A stretch of DNA of 64,000 nucleotides from Methylobacterium currus (GCF_003058325.1 NZ_CP028844.1:329001-393000); one strand, 5' to 3'. Counted from the first letter of the stretch, positions 8,574 through 17,706 are shown. Made by a program: numbers and translations. Notes: generated by a model not told the origin, from the sequence alone.

Positions 8574-9731
8574 TCACGCGACGAGTTCCGGGAACGGCAC
8601 GATGGTGGATTTGACCGTCTTCATCGCCATCGCGTCCTTCACCGCCTGCGACACGCCCTCCTGCGTGAACGGATAGACCGTCTGCATCTCGAGCCACGGA
8701 TACTTGTCCCGGGCGCGGTAGAGCATGTCGACGCCGAGCGGCAGGTCGTTGCCGGTGAAGGCCCAGGAGCCGAGCACGTTCAGGTCCTTGGAGCAGATCC
8801 GGTGCCACGAGGTCTCGATCTTCCCCGCATCCGTGAACTGGCCCATCTCCACGTAGGTGCCGCCGTCGCGCAGGAACTCGATGCCCTCCGGCCCGGCGGT
8901 CGGGTGGCCGGAGCAATCCATCACCAGGTCGGCGCCGAAGCCGCCGACGATCTCGCGCACCGCGGCGATGCGGGCCTCCGGCGTCGTGACCTTGGTGATG
9001 TCGACCGTCGCCTCGGCGCCGAACTTGCGCGCGAGCGCGAGGCGCGGCTCCTCCGGCGCGCCGACGCAGATCACCCGGCCGGCCCCCATCTCCTGCGCCG
9101 CCGCCACCGCCAGGATGCCGATGGGGCCGGAGCCCTGGATGACGACCGTGTCGCCCCACTTGAACCCGCCGGCCCGCGTCGCCCGGTTGAAGGCGCGGAT
9201 GCAGGAGGTCAGCGGCTCGGACAGGGCGCCGAGGCGTAAGGACATGTCGTCGGGCAATTTGTAGACCTTGGTGCCGGGCAGCATCTCCAGGTCGACATAG
9301 ACGTATTCGGCCCAGCCCCCCCACAGGTGCGGCGCCTTGTCGAAGCCGAGATAGCGCCCGTAATAGACCGGGGTGAGGCACTTGTTGGCCTGCTCCGGAT
9401 AGTGGACGCAGTAATAGCAGTGCCCGCAGGGCATCAGCGGCGGGATCATCACCTTCGATCCGACCCGGAGCGGCTTCTCCATGAAGTCGGCGGTGAACTC
9501 GTCACCCTTCTCGACGATGACGCCGCCGATCTCGTGACCGAGGGTGAACGGCCACGGCAGGGGCTTCGGCCAGTGGCCCTTGAGGATATGCTGATCGGTG
9601 CCGCAGACGCCGCAGGCGCCGACCTTGATCAGCGCCGCCTTGCGCGGAACCTTCGGCCAGGGCACCGATTGGATGACGGGTTCCGCCCCGGGGCCCGCGA
9701 ACGTCGCGACGCGGATCTCTGGCTTGCTCAT
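8574..9731 (-). CDS. Zinc-dependent alcohol dehydrogenase, MDR family
   Basis: Cytoplasmic NAD(P)-dependent medium-chain dehydrogenase of 385 residues. The catalytic-zinc motif is CGVCGTDQH with GHEIGGVIVEKGDEF. A structural-zinc cluster of four Cys lies in MPCGHCYYCVHYPEQANKC. The Rossmann motif is GSGPIGILAVAAAQ. The substrate is not evident. The sequence is closer to threonine/sorbitol-dehydrogenase-like MDR enzymes than to classical ethanol dehydrogenases. The start at 9731 (MSKPEIRVATF) follows GAGGAAG. The longer frame to 9842 is Pro/Arg-rich and unlikely to be translated. It is divergent from the FUSC efflux operon. Confidence 0.9.
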   Translation of the reverse strand: MSKPEIRVATFAGPGAEPVIQSVPWPKVPRKAALIKVGACGVCGTDQHILKGHWPKPLPWPFTLGHEIGGVIVEKGDEFTADFMEKPLRVGSKVMIPPLMPCGHCYYCVHYPEQANKCLTPVYYGRYLGFDKAPHLWGGWAEYVYVDLEMLPGTKVYKLPDDMSLRLGALSEPLTSCIRAFNRATRAGGFKWGDTVVIQGSGPIGILAVAAAQEMGAGRVICVGAPEEPRLALARKFGAEATVDITKVTTPEARIAAVREIVGGFGADLVMDCSGHPTAGPEGIEFLRDGGTYVEMGQFTDAGKIETSWHRICSKDLNVLGSWAFTGNDLPLGVDMLYRARDKYPWLEMQTVYPFTQEGVSQAVKDAMAMKTVKSTIVPFPELVA

Positions 9732-9880
9732 CGGCGCTTCCTCGTCTGGCTGTTCTGGCACGGCGCGCGGCCGCGGGCCGGGTCTGGGCCCGGCCGCCCC
9801 CACCCTAGCAGCGTATTCGGATTGTGCATCCCGATCGGGCACGATCGATGTCCGGGGCGTGACAGGAACCGGGGCGTGAT

Positions 9881-11872
9881 ATGGCCGAGGTGACGACGGA
9901 ACGCCGCGGCTGGATCGATGCCGTCCTCGACCGGCTCGAGCCGCCGCCGCTCTCCGCCTGGGCTTATGCCCTGCGGATCTGGCTTGCCATGATGCTGGCG
10001 CTCGCTGCCGGGTTCTGGCTCCAGCTCGAGAGCGCCTCCTCGGCCGCCGTCACGGTCGCGATCCTCGCCCAGCCCCGGCGCGGCCAGGCCCTGTCGAAGG
10101 CGGCCTACCGGTTCCTCGGCACGCTGGTCGGCTTCGCGGTCGCGATCGTCTTCGCCGCCCTGTTCGCGCAGGACCGGGTCGAGATGCTGGTCGCCTTCGC
10201 GACCTGGATGGGCCTCTGCGTCTTCGTCGCCAACTATCTCCAGGGCACCAAGGCCTACGGCGCCATGCTGTCGGGCTACACGGTGGCGATCATCGCGATC
10301 AACAATATCGACGCGCCGCAATCGGTGTTCACCACCGGCATCGAGCGCGTCGCCGCCATCACCCTCGGCATCGTCTCGATCACCTTCATCAACGATGCGC
10401 TCGGCGCTCCCTCCATCTTCCCCGACCTCAGCGCCGGCCTGGCCAAGGGCCGTGACGCGGTGCGCGACGTCGTCCGGAAGGCGATCCGGGACGGCGATCC
10501 GGGCCCGGAGGCCGCCGCCGACGCGATGCGCCTCGTGGCCGCGCCGCGCGACGCGATCGGGGTGGTCGCGACCGAGTTCCACGACGGCGAGAACCGGGCC
10601 GCGGGGGCGAGGAGCGCGGTGGCGGCCCTGTTCGCCTCGGTGGCGGCGGCCCGCTCCTTCGCGCTGGCGGTGACGCGCTCCGGCGATCCCGAAGACCTGC
10701 GGACCAGGGTGCTCGCGGGCCTCGACGGCGACCGGGACGCCCTGCCCGACCTGATGGCCCGCCTCGACGCGCTGGCGGCGAGCGGCGAGGCGCATCCCGA
10801 TTCCGTGCTGCGGCACCGCCGCGCCATCGACCTCCTGCGCCAGGACCGGCTGGCGGAGGACGGGATCGAGGCGCTGGAGACCGGCCGCGCGCCGATGCGC
10901 GACATGCGCCTGCCGGTGCATCGCGACTTCCCGGACGCTCTGCGCAACGCCACCCGGGTCGTCATCACGATCGCGATCAGCGCGGCCCTCTTCGTGCTGA
11001 GCGGCTGGCCGGCGACCTCCTCGGCCCTGCTCCAGGTCTCGGCCTTCGCGGCGCTCGCCTCGATCAACCCGAACCCGATCGGCTTCGCCACCGGCGCCCT
11101 GTGGGGCATGCCGCTGGCCGCGGCCTGCGCCGGTGTGGTCGAGTTCATCGTCCTCGATGGCGGCCAGGGCTTTCCGCTGCTGGCCATCGCGATGGCGCCG
11201 GTGATCGTCACCGCCTGCCTGCTCAGCCTGCGGCCGGGGACCGCGAGCCTCGGCTTCATCCTGCTGGTGTTCTTCCCGGTCGTGCTGTCGCCGGCCAACC
11301 CGCAGCCCTACAACCCGGAATCCTACATCAACGCGTCCGTGCTGTTCTGCGTGTCCGGGCTGATCCTGTTCCTGGTGATCCGGATCGTGCTGCCGACCAC
11401 CAACGCCCAGCGCCGGCGCTGGTCGCTTCAGGCCGCCCGGGCCGACGTGATCGAGGCTCTGTCGGGCGAGCCGCAGGAGGCCGACGAGCGCGTCAACCTC
11501 GATGCCGACCGCCTGGTGCAGTTCGCCGGCTGGACCTGCGCCGCGGGCGCCGTCCGCCGCGCCACCTTGCGACACGCCTTCGCGCTCGCCGCCCTCGACA
11601 CGGCCGCCGCCGGAGCGCAGGCGGGCCTCAACCAGCTCGCCGGCGTGCCGGCCTATGACGGGGCGGTGCTTGAGGTCCGCACGGCCCTGCGACGGGCCGA
11701 GGCGGAGCCGTTGCGCGAGGCCTGTGCCGCCCTCCTCGCCGCCGCCCGCACGGCGCCGGCCGAATCGCGCCGCACCGCCACGCGGGTTGTGGCCGATCTC
11801 GCCGCCGCGTCCTATGTCGTCGAGGGGCAGGGCCGGGTGCTGCGCCGCCTCGACCTGTGGGGAACCCGGTAG
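9881..11872 (+). CDS. FUSC-family inner-membrane efflux protein (AaeB-like)
   Basis: Large inner-membrane protein of 663 residues, of the fusaric-acid-resistance/aromatic acid exporter type. Two hydrophobic blocks lie at about residues 25-175 and 360-510, each with several transmembrane helices. They flank a soluble region of about 180 residues, which is the usual FUSC duplication. The first block carries the family-like ILAQPRRGQALSKAAYRFLGT. The DUF1656 gene follows after 3 bp and the HlyD adaptor after 10 more, forming the AaeB-AaeX-AaeA arrangement. By analogy the complex exports hydroxylated aromatic carboxylates, but the substrate here is inferred. Confidence 0.9.
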   Translation: MAEVTTERRGWIDAVLDRLEPPPLSAWAYALRIWLAMMLALAAGFWLQLESASSAAVTVAILAQPRRGQALSKAAYRFLGTLVGFAVAIVFAALFAQDRVEMLVAFATWMGLCVFVANYLQGTKAYGAMLSGYTVAIIAINNIDAPQSVFTTGIERVAAITLGIVSITFINDALGAPSIFPDLSAGLAKGRDAVRDVVRKAIRDGDPGPEAAADAMRLVAAPRDAIGVVATEFHDGENRAAGARSAVAALFASVAAARSFALAVTRSGDPEDLRTRVLAGLDGDRDALPDLMARLDALAASGEAHPDSVLRHRRAIDLLRQDRLAEDGIEALETGRAPMRDMRLPVHRDFPDALRNATRVVITIAISAALFVLSGWPATSSALLQVSAFAALASINPNPIGFATGALWGMPLAAACAGVVEFIVLDGGQGFPLLAIAMAPVIVTACLLSLRPGTASLGFILLVFFPVVLSPANPQPYNPESYINASVLFCVSGLILFLVIRIVLPTTNAQRRRWSLQAARADVIEALSGEPQEADERVNLDADRLVQFAGWTCAAGAVRRATLRHAFALAALDTAAAGAQAGLNQLAGVPAYDGAVLEVRTALRRAEAEPLREACAALLAAARTAPAESRRTATRVVADLAAASYVVEGQGRVLRRLDLWGTR

Positions 11873-11875
11873 GCC

Positions 11876-12070
11876 ATGTTTCACGACCTGACGATCGGCG
11901 GGGTGCTGGTCTCCCCCTTCGTCGTCTACGCGGCCGCCGCCCTGGCGATCCTGCTCTGCTTACGGCCGCTCCTGCGCCTGGTGCGCTTCGAGCGCGTCTT
12001 CGCGAACCCGCCGCTCGCCGAGGCGGGACTCTATGTCTGCATCCTGGCGCTTCTGATCGTGCTGGTGTGA
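11876..12070 (+). CDS. DUF1656 small membrane protein (AaeX-like)
   Basis: Inner-membrane protein of 64 residues with two predicted transmembrane segments (about residues 8-32 and 43-63). It matches the DUF1656/AaeX family, recognised by its opening MFHDLTIGGVLVSPFVVYA. It starts 3 bp after the FUSC gene and ends 10 bp before the HlyD adaptor. This fixed position is conserved in AaeXAB-like operons. Its role in the pump is not known. Confidence 0.88.
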   Translation: MFHDLTIGGVLVSPFVVYAAAALAILLCLRPLLRLVRFERVFANPPLAEAGLYVCILALLIVLV

Positions 12071-12080
12071 GGAGGGAAAC

Positions 12081-13271
12081 GTGGCGGTCAAGCGGACGAC
12101 CCGGGGCCGGCGCCTGCTGCGGATCCTGGCCACCCTCGTGGTGCTGGCGCTCGCCGCCGCCGCCGCCCTGATCGTCTGGCAGTATTACGTCACAGCGCCC
12201 TGGACCCGGGACGGCCGGGTGCGGGTGCAGGTGGCGAGCGTCGCCCCCCAGGTCTCGGGCCAGATCGTCGAATTGCGCGTCGTCGACAACCAGCTCGTGC
12301 GGAAGGGCGACGTGCTCTACGTGATCGATCCGTTCGACTTCAAGATCGCGCTCGACTCCGCCAAGGCCGACGTCGAGAACCGGGCCGCCGACCTCCAGGT
12401 CAAGCGCGCCCAGGCCGCGCGGCGCGAGGCGCTGACGACGGTCTCGACCTCGATCGAGGAGAAGCAGCAATTCGCCGGCACCGCCAAGCAGGCGGAGGCC
12501 GCCTTCGCGCAAGCGCAGGCCCAGGCCGCCCAGGCCGAGATCAACCTGAAGCGCACGGAGGTGCGGAGCCCCGTCAACGGCTACGTCACCAACCTGCTCC
12601 TGCGGGTCGGCGACTACGCCACCGCCGGCACCCGCAACATCTCGGTCATCGACGCCGATTCGTACTGGATCGACGGCTATTTCGAGGAGACCAAGATGGA
12701 TCACATCCGGGTCGGCGACCCGGCGACCGCGGCCCTGATGGGCTATGCCGCGCCGATCCGCGGGCGGGTCGACAGCATCACCCGCGGCATCAGCACCCCG
12801 AACGCGGCGGCGAGCACGCAGGGTCTGCCCAGCGTCGATCCGGTCTATACCTGGGTCCGCCTCGCCCAGCGGGTGCCGGTCCGCATCCGCATCGAGCAGG
12901 TGCCGCCCGATCTCGCCCTCGTCGCCGGCATGACCGCGACGGTCTCGGTCGGCGCCTATGCGGAGCCCGGCGACCGCCTGCGCGACGTTTTCAGCGCCTT
13001 CGTCGGCCGCCTCAGCCCGAAGCGGCCGGAGGATCCCGCCGTCTCCCCGGCCGGCGTCACCACCACGGTCAAGGGCTCGCACGACGTCTCGACCTTGCCG
13101 GCGCCCGACCCGAAGGCGGGTCCGAGCGCCGACCAGATCGCACCGGGCATCGCGCCGGGCATCAACGAGGCGCCGGAGACGGCCAAGGACGCTTCGCCCA
13201 GCAAGGACACTCCGTCCAGCGAGCCGCGCGGCGCACATCGCCAGGGCAATGGCCGCACCGCACGGGATTGA
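12081..13271 (+). CDS. HlyD-family efflux adaptor (AaeA/EmrA-like)
   Basis: Membrane fusion protein of 396 residues that links the FUSC protein to the cell exterior. It starts at a GTG with GAGGAGG just upstream, and the second codon follows a normal spacing. There is one N-terminal transmembrane anchor (about residues 12-35). The split lipoyl domain follows (VRVQVASVAPQVSGQIVELRV and RSPVNGYVTNLLLRVGDYA), with a coiled-coil hairpin between the halves and then the barrel domain. The C-terminal ~70 residues are Pro/Ser/Lys-rich and unstructured, which is longer than usual for AaeA. It is the last gene of the operon and is followed by tRNA-Leu. Confidence 0.9.
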   Translation: MAVKRTTRGRRLLRILATLVVLALAAAAALIVWQYYVTAPWTRDGRVRVQVASVAPQVSGQIVELRVVDNQLVRKGDVLYVIDPFDFKIALDSAKADVENRAADLQVKRAQAARREALTTVSTSIEEKQQFAGTAKQAEAAFAQAQAQAAQAEINLKRTEVRSPVNGYVTNLLLRVGDYATAGTRNISVIDADSYWIDGYFEETKMDHIRVGDPATAALMGYAAPIRGRVDSITRGISTPNAAASTQGLPSVDPVYTWVRLAQRVPVRIRIEQVPPDLALVAGMTATVSVGAYAEPGDRLRDVFSAFVGRLSPKRPEDPAVSPAGVTTTVKGSHDVSTLPAPDPKAGPSADQIAPGIAPGINEAPETAKDASPSKDTPSSEPRGAHRQGNGRTARD

Positions 13272-13315
13272 CACGCTCCCGCTTCGCACGGCACAGGAGA
13301 GGGGCTTCACCGCGC

Positions 13316-13402
13316 GCGGGCGTGGCGGAATTGGTAGACGCAGCGGACTCAAAATCCGCCGTCCTCACGGATATGTCGGTTCGAGTCCGACCGCCCGCAC
13401 CA
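13316..13402 (+). tRNA. tRNA-Leu (anticodon CAA)
   Basis: Class II tRNA of 87 nt. The acceptor arms are GCGGGCG and CGCCCGC with discriminator A and encoded CCA. The anticodon loop is CTCAAAA, giving anticodon CAA (reads UUG). There is a long variable arm and the T-loop GGTTCGAGTCC. It lies 44 bp after the HlyD gene on the same strand. No integrase or direct repeat of the 3' end was seen nearby. Confidence 0.97.
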
Positions 13403-13453
13403 CCCCCCCTTACATTCTGATCCCTCGATCGGCCCCGGGTGACACCGTCGGCG

Positions 13454-14332
13454 TCAGGCCGGCTGCGTCAGGCAGGTTCCGCCCGCCGGCTTGCGGTGCT
13501 CGCGGAACGCCGCCGTGATGGTGCGCAAGGTCGCCTTCGTCCTCGCATCGGACAAAGACGAGTGCAGGACGATCTCGTGGGAGGGCAAGGGCGGCAGGCC
13601 GAGCTGATCGCCGACCTCGATGGAATCCGCCGGTGCGAGCCGGCACGGAAACGCCGCCACCGCGAGCCCCGCCGAGATGGCCGCGGCGTTGGCCGCGGTG
13701 CCGCCGACGAACACCTCGATCCAGGGAATGCCGGCGCGATCGAGCAGGCGCGTCGCCGCGTCGCGCACCGCGCAGCAGGGCGAGAGCGTGGCGAGCGGCA
13801 ACGGCTCGCCCGCGCGCAGCGCGAAGTCCGGCGCGGCGAACCAGCCGAAATGCTCCGGCCCGAGGACCTCGCCTTCGCGCCGGTCGTCGTCGCTGCGGAC
13901 GATCACGGCGTCGAGGGCTCCGGCATCGAAGGAGGCCATCAGCGCCCAGGACGTGTCGAGCAGGACCTCGATCGTGAGGGCCGGGTCGAGGCTCTTCAGG
14001 CGCGCGAGCAGGGTCGGCACCTCCGTTCCCATCACGTGGATGGCGATGCCGAGCCGGAAGCGGCGGCGCGCCACCGTCAGCCCGGCGACGGCCCGCTCAT
14101 GCGACGCCAGGAACTCCCGCGCCGGCGCGATGAAGGTCTCGCCCTGCGCCGACAGCCGCACCTGCCGGGGCGTCCGCTCGATGAGCCGGTGGCCGAGCCG
14201 GTCCTCCAGCCGCTTCAGCTTCACGCTGACCGCCCCCTGCGTCGTGCCGAGCGCCTCGGCCGCGCGGGTGAAGCTCCTGTGCTCCGCCACCAGCACGAAG
14301 GCCCGGACCGCATCGACATCCAAGGTCAGCAT
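13454..14332 (-). CDS. LysR-family transcriptional regulator
   Basis: LysR-type regulator of about 292 residues. The N-terminal winged helix-turn-helix spans about residues 5-65 (FVLVAEHRSFTRAAEALGTTQGAVSVKLKRLE). The remainder is a periplasmic-binding-fold effector domain with the usual RLGIAIHVMG opening. An in-frame ATG at 14341 adds three residues. I preferred 14332 because family members start with M-L-x-L-D. It is divergent from an MFS exporter, and a perfect 12-bp inverted repeat lies in the shared gap. Control of the exporter is therefore the likely role, which is inferred. Confidence 0.9.
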   Translation of the reverse strand: MLTLDVDAVRAFVLVAEHRSFTRAAEALGTTQGAVSVKLKRLEDRLGHRLIERTPRQVRLSAQGETFIAPAREFLASHERAVAGLTVARRRFRLGIAIHVMGTEVPTLLARLKSLDPALTIEVLLDTSWALMASFDAGALDAVIVRSDDDRREGEVLGPEHFGWFAAPDFALRAGEPLPLATLSPCCAVRDAATRLLDRAGIPWIEVFVGGTAANAAAISAGLAVAAFPCRLAPADSIEVGDQLGLPPLPSHEIVLHSSLSDARTKATLRTITAAFREHRKPAGGTCLTQPA

Positions 14333-14443
14333 GGCCGCCATCCATCATGATCCGTTGTCACTGATATAGCGTGCCATCGCGTTGTGTCATGGCCGAGCCC
14401 GGGACACGGTGCGGCGCCGTCACCCGCGCTGCCGCAACGTGCC

Positions 14444-14473
14444 CCTTTCGCGATGCAGGACCATCGCGAAAGG
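14444..14473. promoter_or_regulatory. 12-bp perfect inverted repeat in LysR/MFS intergenic region
   Basis: Arms CCTTTCGCGATG and CATCGCGAAAGG are perfect complements separated by CAGGAC. The repeat ends 41 bp before the MFS ATG, upstream of its AAGGAG site, and about 110 bp from the LysR start. It could be an operator for a dimeric regulator or an RNA hairpin in the MFS leader. The classical LysR T-N11-A core is not obvious, so binding by the neighbouring LysR is only a guess. Confidence 0.5.
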
Positions 14474-14514
14474 CGCGCGCGCCTCCCGCCGCGGCAGCCC
14501 GCAAGGAGCCGTCC

Positions 14515-16056
14515 ATGTCCCCCCCTCGCATGTCCACCCCTCGACCGCCGCGCAACGTCCTCGCCCTCGCGGCCGTATGCCTGTCCGCCTTGATGCTGGG
14601 GCTGGAGATCTCCAGCATCCCGGCGATCCTGCCGACCCTGGAGCAGGTTCTCCCGGCCGATTTCCGGCAGCTGCAATGGATCATGAACGCCTACACCATC
14701 GCCATGACGACCTGGCTGATGGCGATGGGCGCCCTGGCCGACCGCTTCGGCCGCAAGCGCGTCTTCCTCGCCGGCATCGCGGTGTTCGGCATGGCCTCCC
14801 TGATCTGCGGACTCGCCACCAGCGCATCGTTGCTCATCGCTGCCCGCTTCCTCCAGGGCAGCAGCGGCGCGGCAATGCTGGCCTGCCAGGTCGCCGTCCT
14901 CTCCCATCAGTTTCGCGACGGCCCGGATCGCGGCCGGGCCTTCGGCTGGTGGGGCATCGTCTTCGGCATCGGCCTCGGCTTCGGCCCGCTCATCGGCGGC
15001 GTCATCGTCGCGCTGTCGACCTGGCAGTGGGTCTTCCTCGTCCACGCCATCCTGGCCGTCATCGCGATGCTGCTCGCCCGGGCCGGCGTGGAGGAATCCT
15101 GCGACCCTCACGCGGTGCGGATCGACCTTGCCGGCATGGTCACGCTGTCGGTGGCGGTCTTCTGCCTCGTCTCCCTCATCACGAGGGGCGAGGCCCTCTC
15201 GCCCGAGGATCCGGCCGGCCTCGCCACGGCCGCCCTCGGCGCGCTGAGCTTCGCCACGTTCGTCGCCGTCGAGACCCGGACGGCCCGGCCGATGTTCGAT
15301 TTTCGCGCCTTCCGCATCCGCCGCTTCTCGGGTGCGCTCCTCGGCGCGAGCGGCATGAATTTCAGCTTCTGGCCGTTCGTGATCTACCTGCCGATCCACT
15401 TCCAGGCGGTGCTCGGGCTCGACAGCGTCGGGGCCGGCCTCGCGCTCCTGGCCTATACGCTGCCGACCCTGTTCGTGCCGCCCGTCGCCGAGGCGCTGCT
15501 GCGGCGCCACGGTCCGCATCGGGTCATCCCGCTCGGCCTCTTCACCATCGGGCTCGGCTTCGTGCTGATGCGCGCCGCCTCGGCCGTCGATCCGGCGAGC
15601 TGGGCCGCGATGCTGCCCGGCTGCCTCCTCGCCGGAACCGGCCTCGGCCTCACCAACACGCCCGTCACCAACACCGCGACCGCCGCGGTCCCGGCTGAGC
15701 GGGCCGGCATGGCCTCGGGCATGGACATGAGCGCCCGGATGATCTCGCTCGCGATCAACATCGCGCTGATGGGCTTCATCCTGGTGCAGGGCATCCGCGC
15801 CAGCCTCGCGCGCCAGCTGCCGCAGGAAGAGGCCGGGCTTCTCGACCGGCTGGCCGAGGCGATCGCCGCCGGCCATCTCGCGGCCGGGGTGCCGGGCGGG
15901 GTCGAGCTGGGCGCCGCGGCGGCACGCGAGGCGCTGCGGCACGGCTTCGGCTGGGTGATGCTCTACGCGGCCATCTGCGCCTGGGCCCTGGCGGCGCTCA
16001 GCCTCTCCGTGTTCGGTCAGAGGACCAGCCTGGTCGAGGCCGAGGGGCGCCCCTGA
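14515..16056 (+). CDS. MFS drug:H+ antiporter, DHA2 (EmrB/QacA) type
   Basis: Inner-membrane major facilitator transporter of 513 residues with about 14 hydrophobic segments, typical of the DHA2 group. TM2-3 carry the MFS signature (GALADRFGRKRVFLAG). The motif-C-like GLGFGPLIGG is in TM5. The ATG at 14515 follows AAGGAG by six bases. Longer frames from 14371 lie across the inverted repeat and are unlikely to be translated. It is divergent from a LysR regulator that probably controls it. The substrate is unknown and there is no adaptor gene beside it. Confidence 0.9.
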   Translation: MSPPRMSTPRPPRNVLALAAVCLSALMLGLEISSIPAILPTLEQVLPADFRQLQWIMNAYTIAMTTWLMAMGALADRFGRKRVFLAGIAVFGMASLICGLATSASLLIAARFLQGSSGAAMLACQVAVLSHQFRDGPDRGRAFGWWGIVFGIGLGFGPLIGGVIVALSTWQWVFLVHAILAVIAMLLARAGVEESCDPHAVRIDLAGMVTLSVAVFCLVSLITRGEALSPEDPAGLATAALGALSFATFVAVETRTARPMFDFRAFRIRRFSGALLGASGMNFSFWPFVIYLPIHFQAVLGLDSVGAGLALLAYTLPTLFVPPVAEALLRRHGPHRVIPLGLFTIGLGFVLMRAASAVDPASWAAMLPGCLLAGTGLGLTNTPVTNTATAAVPAERAGMASGMDMSARMISLAINIALMGFILVQGIRASLARQLPQEEAGLLDRLAEAIAAGHLAAGVPGGVELGAAAAREALRHGFGWVMLYAAICAWALAALSLSVFGQRTSLVEAEGRP

Positions 16057-16329
16057 GGGGATGGCGTGAGGGGCGCGTCCCCGAACCCGCCGCCGGCATG
16101 GGCTGGCACCAGTTCCGGCGGATCTCTTGCCGAAATGGCCTTGCCCGCCTCGGCTACGGCGGGCGCGGGACGGCAAGAGGCTTCAAGCTCCCGTTCGCCG
16201 TCTCGCTGACCGGGGAACAGTCGCCTAGAATCGGGGTCGGCGGTGCCGGCCAAGCATGACGGCGGCAAGCTGGCCTGCGGTCTGGAGTCGAGGGCGTGCC
16301 GCCGCTCCGTTATGCGCAGGCTTGCGAGA

Positions 16330-16602
16330 TCAGTCGTCGTAGTGCCACCGGCACTGCGCGATCTCAAGTGTCTGGGCCGCGCCGGAACCGCTCACGCGAT
16401 AGACAAGCCTGTGCTCTCCCGAGATCCGGCGCGACCACCACCCCTCGAGCTTGAACTTCAAAGGCTTGGGCTCGCCTGTTCCCGTGAAGGGAGTACGTTT
16501 GACCTCTTTGATGAGATCGTTGATCCGGTGCAGCGTGGCTTCGCTCTCGCTTTGCCAGAACAGGTACTCGTTCCAGGCTTCGTCCGAGAAAGTGAGCCTC
16601 AT
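16330..16602 (-). CDS. yoeB: YoeB/Txe-family mRNA interferase toxin
   Basis: Type II toxin of 90 residues that cleaves mRNA on the ribosome. Residues equivalent to the YoeB active site are present: Glu44, Arg65 (in SGEHRLVYRV) and the C-terminal His87-Tyr88 (CRWHY). Length is normal for the family (about 84-92). It starts inside the antitoxin stop codon (ATGA overlap), so the pair is translationally coupled. The frame is intact, so the toxin is probably functional. Expression should be repressed by the antitoxin-toxin complex at the palindrome near 16900. Confidence 0.94.
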   Translation of the reverse strand: MRLTFSDEAWNEYLFWQSESEATLHRINDLIKEVKRTPFTGTGEPKPLKFKLEGWWSRRISGEHRLVYRVSGSGAAQTLEIAQCRWHYDD

Positions 16603-16880
16603 CCCTCGGCTGTGTCCTTGGACTGATCGGGTTCGATCGGCGAGCGTTCAACCCCTCGGCCTGCGTCGAGCTGTTCGATCGACCGCATCAGGCGCCGCGC
16701 CTTGGCGGGGGTACCGAGGAGGTGAAGGGTTTCCCGCAAGCTCTCCAACTCGGCGAGCGGAAGCAGAACCAGGGGCTCATGGCCCTGGCGGGTGACCACC
16801 AGTTCCTCCCGGTCGCGCTCGACCCGGTCGAAATGCGTTGCGATGCTCTGGCGAAATTCCGTCAGTCTGACATGCGTCAA
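16599..16880 (-). CDS. yefM: YefM-family antitoxin
   Basis: Antitoxin of about 93 residues that neutralises YoeB and represses the operon. The Phd/YefM fold is recognised from LTEFRQSIATHFDRV, EELVVTRQGHEPLVLLPLAELESL, and the C-terminal toxin-binding tail. There is no ATG at the expected place. The best start is TTG at 16880 with CAGGG upstream. The frame is open to 17048, but the upstream part is Arg-rich and unlike the family, so it is excluded. It overlaps the toxin gene by four bases. Confidence 0.85.
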   Translation of the reverse strand: MTHVRLTEFRQSIATHFDRVERDREELVVTRQGHEPLVLLPLAELESLRETLHLLGTPAKARRLMRSIEQLDAGRGVERSPIEPDQSKDTAEG

Positions 16881-16894
16881 GGCACCCTGCGTCT

Positions 16895-16910
16895 GTACGC
16901 AAAAGCGTAC
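16895..16910. promoter_or_regulatory. Probable YefM-YoeB operator
   Basis: Perfect inverted repeat GTACGC-AAAA-GCGTAC, about 15-30 bp upstream of the antitoxin start, where the promoter should lie. The right arm extends to GCGTACGC, which gives an overlapping CGTACG palindrome. The known E. coli yefM-yoeB operator also uses short palindromes with a GTAC-containing core, so an autoregulatory site is a reasonable inference. Confidence 0.5.
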
Positions 16911-17044
16911 GCATTGGAGAGAGGATCGTGCGCCAAGGGGGATCCGTCGCTTGCCGTTAGACGCAGGTCTCCCGCGTCGGGGGCCCGCGCCCATGGTCAT
17001 CGGAACGATGATCCGATGGGGCGTGGCGATCGTGACCGGCTCCC

Positions 17045-17700
17045 TCATCGCATCACCGGCGGCAGCTCCTGCCCGATGCCGGACAAGAGGGTGAGCGCCC
17101 GGGTCAGGTCGCGGAGGGCCGGTCCACCGAGGCAGAGACGGATGCCGCTGTCATCATCGTCCGGATCGGTCATCACCGCCCGAGGCGGCGTCACGGCGAT
17201 GCCGAGACCGGCGGCCGCGGCAGTGAACCGCTCGGCCGCCTGGCGCGGCAACGGCAGCCAGGCATGATAGGCGGTCGGGCGGCAGATCAGGGGCCGGTTG
17301 CGCAGCAGAGCGGTCGCGAGGTCGGCGCGCCGCGCGGCCTCCGCCGTCAGCTCCGCACGCACCGCATCGATCGTCCCGTTCGCCAGCCAATCCTCGATGA
17401 CGGCGCATGACAGGGGCGACGGGGCGAAGGGCAGGGCTTGCAGGGCGAAGGACGCCGACCGCACCATGTCGGGCGGGACGACGAGCACGCCGACACGCAA
17501 GCCCGGGCTCACCGTCTTGGACAGGCTGCCGACCCAGAGGCACCGGTCCGGCGCGAGCGTGACCAGCGGCGGCTCCTCCCCGGCGCCGGCCTGATAGACG
17601 CCGTCCTCGACGATGTGCACGTCATGCGCCCGGCAGACCTCCACGATGGCCCGCCGGCGCGCGGCACTCATCCCTGCGGGGCGCGGAGGATGACCGTGCG
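17045..17700 (-). pseudogene. MocR-type regulator/aminotransferase, C-terminal half only
   Basis: This is the C-terminal part of a GntR/aminotransferase-fusion (MocR) regulator, about 208 residues from the first ATG. The PLP-lysine segment is present (GSLSKTVSPGLRVGVLVVP), preceded by VHIVEDGVYQ, with the rest of the domain after it. The winged-helix domain and the N-terminal half of the aminotransferase fold are missing. Similarity can be followed upstream of the first ATG to about 17693, in the HPPRPAGMS stretch that corresponds to the family's H-N-P-T-x-A-x-M-S. There it abuts a 5'-truncated LysE gene on the other strand. One deletion probably removed both 5' ends. It is not expected to be functional. 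Confidence 0.8.
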
Positions 17701-17706
17701 GCGCCG

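Noticed and set aside
9728..11884. 718-codon minus-strand frame over the FUSC gene
   Set aside because: Low-complexity Gly/Arg/Asp composition and no recognisable motif. The plus strand encodes an intact FUSC protein.
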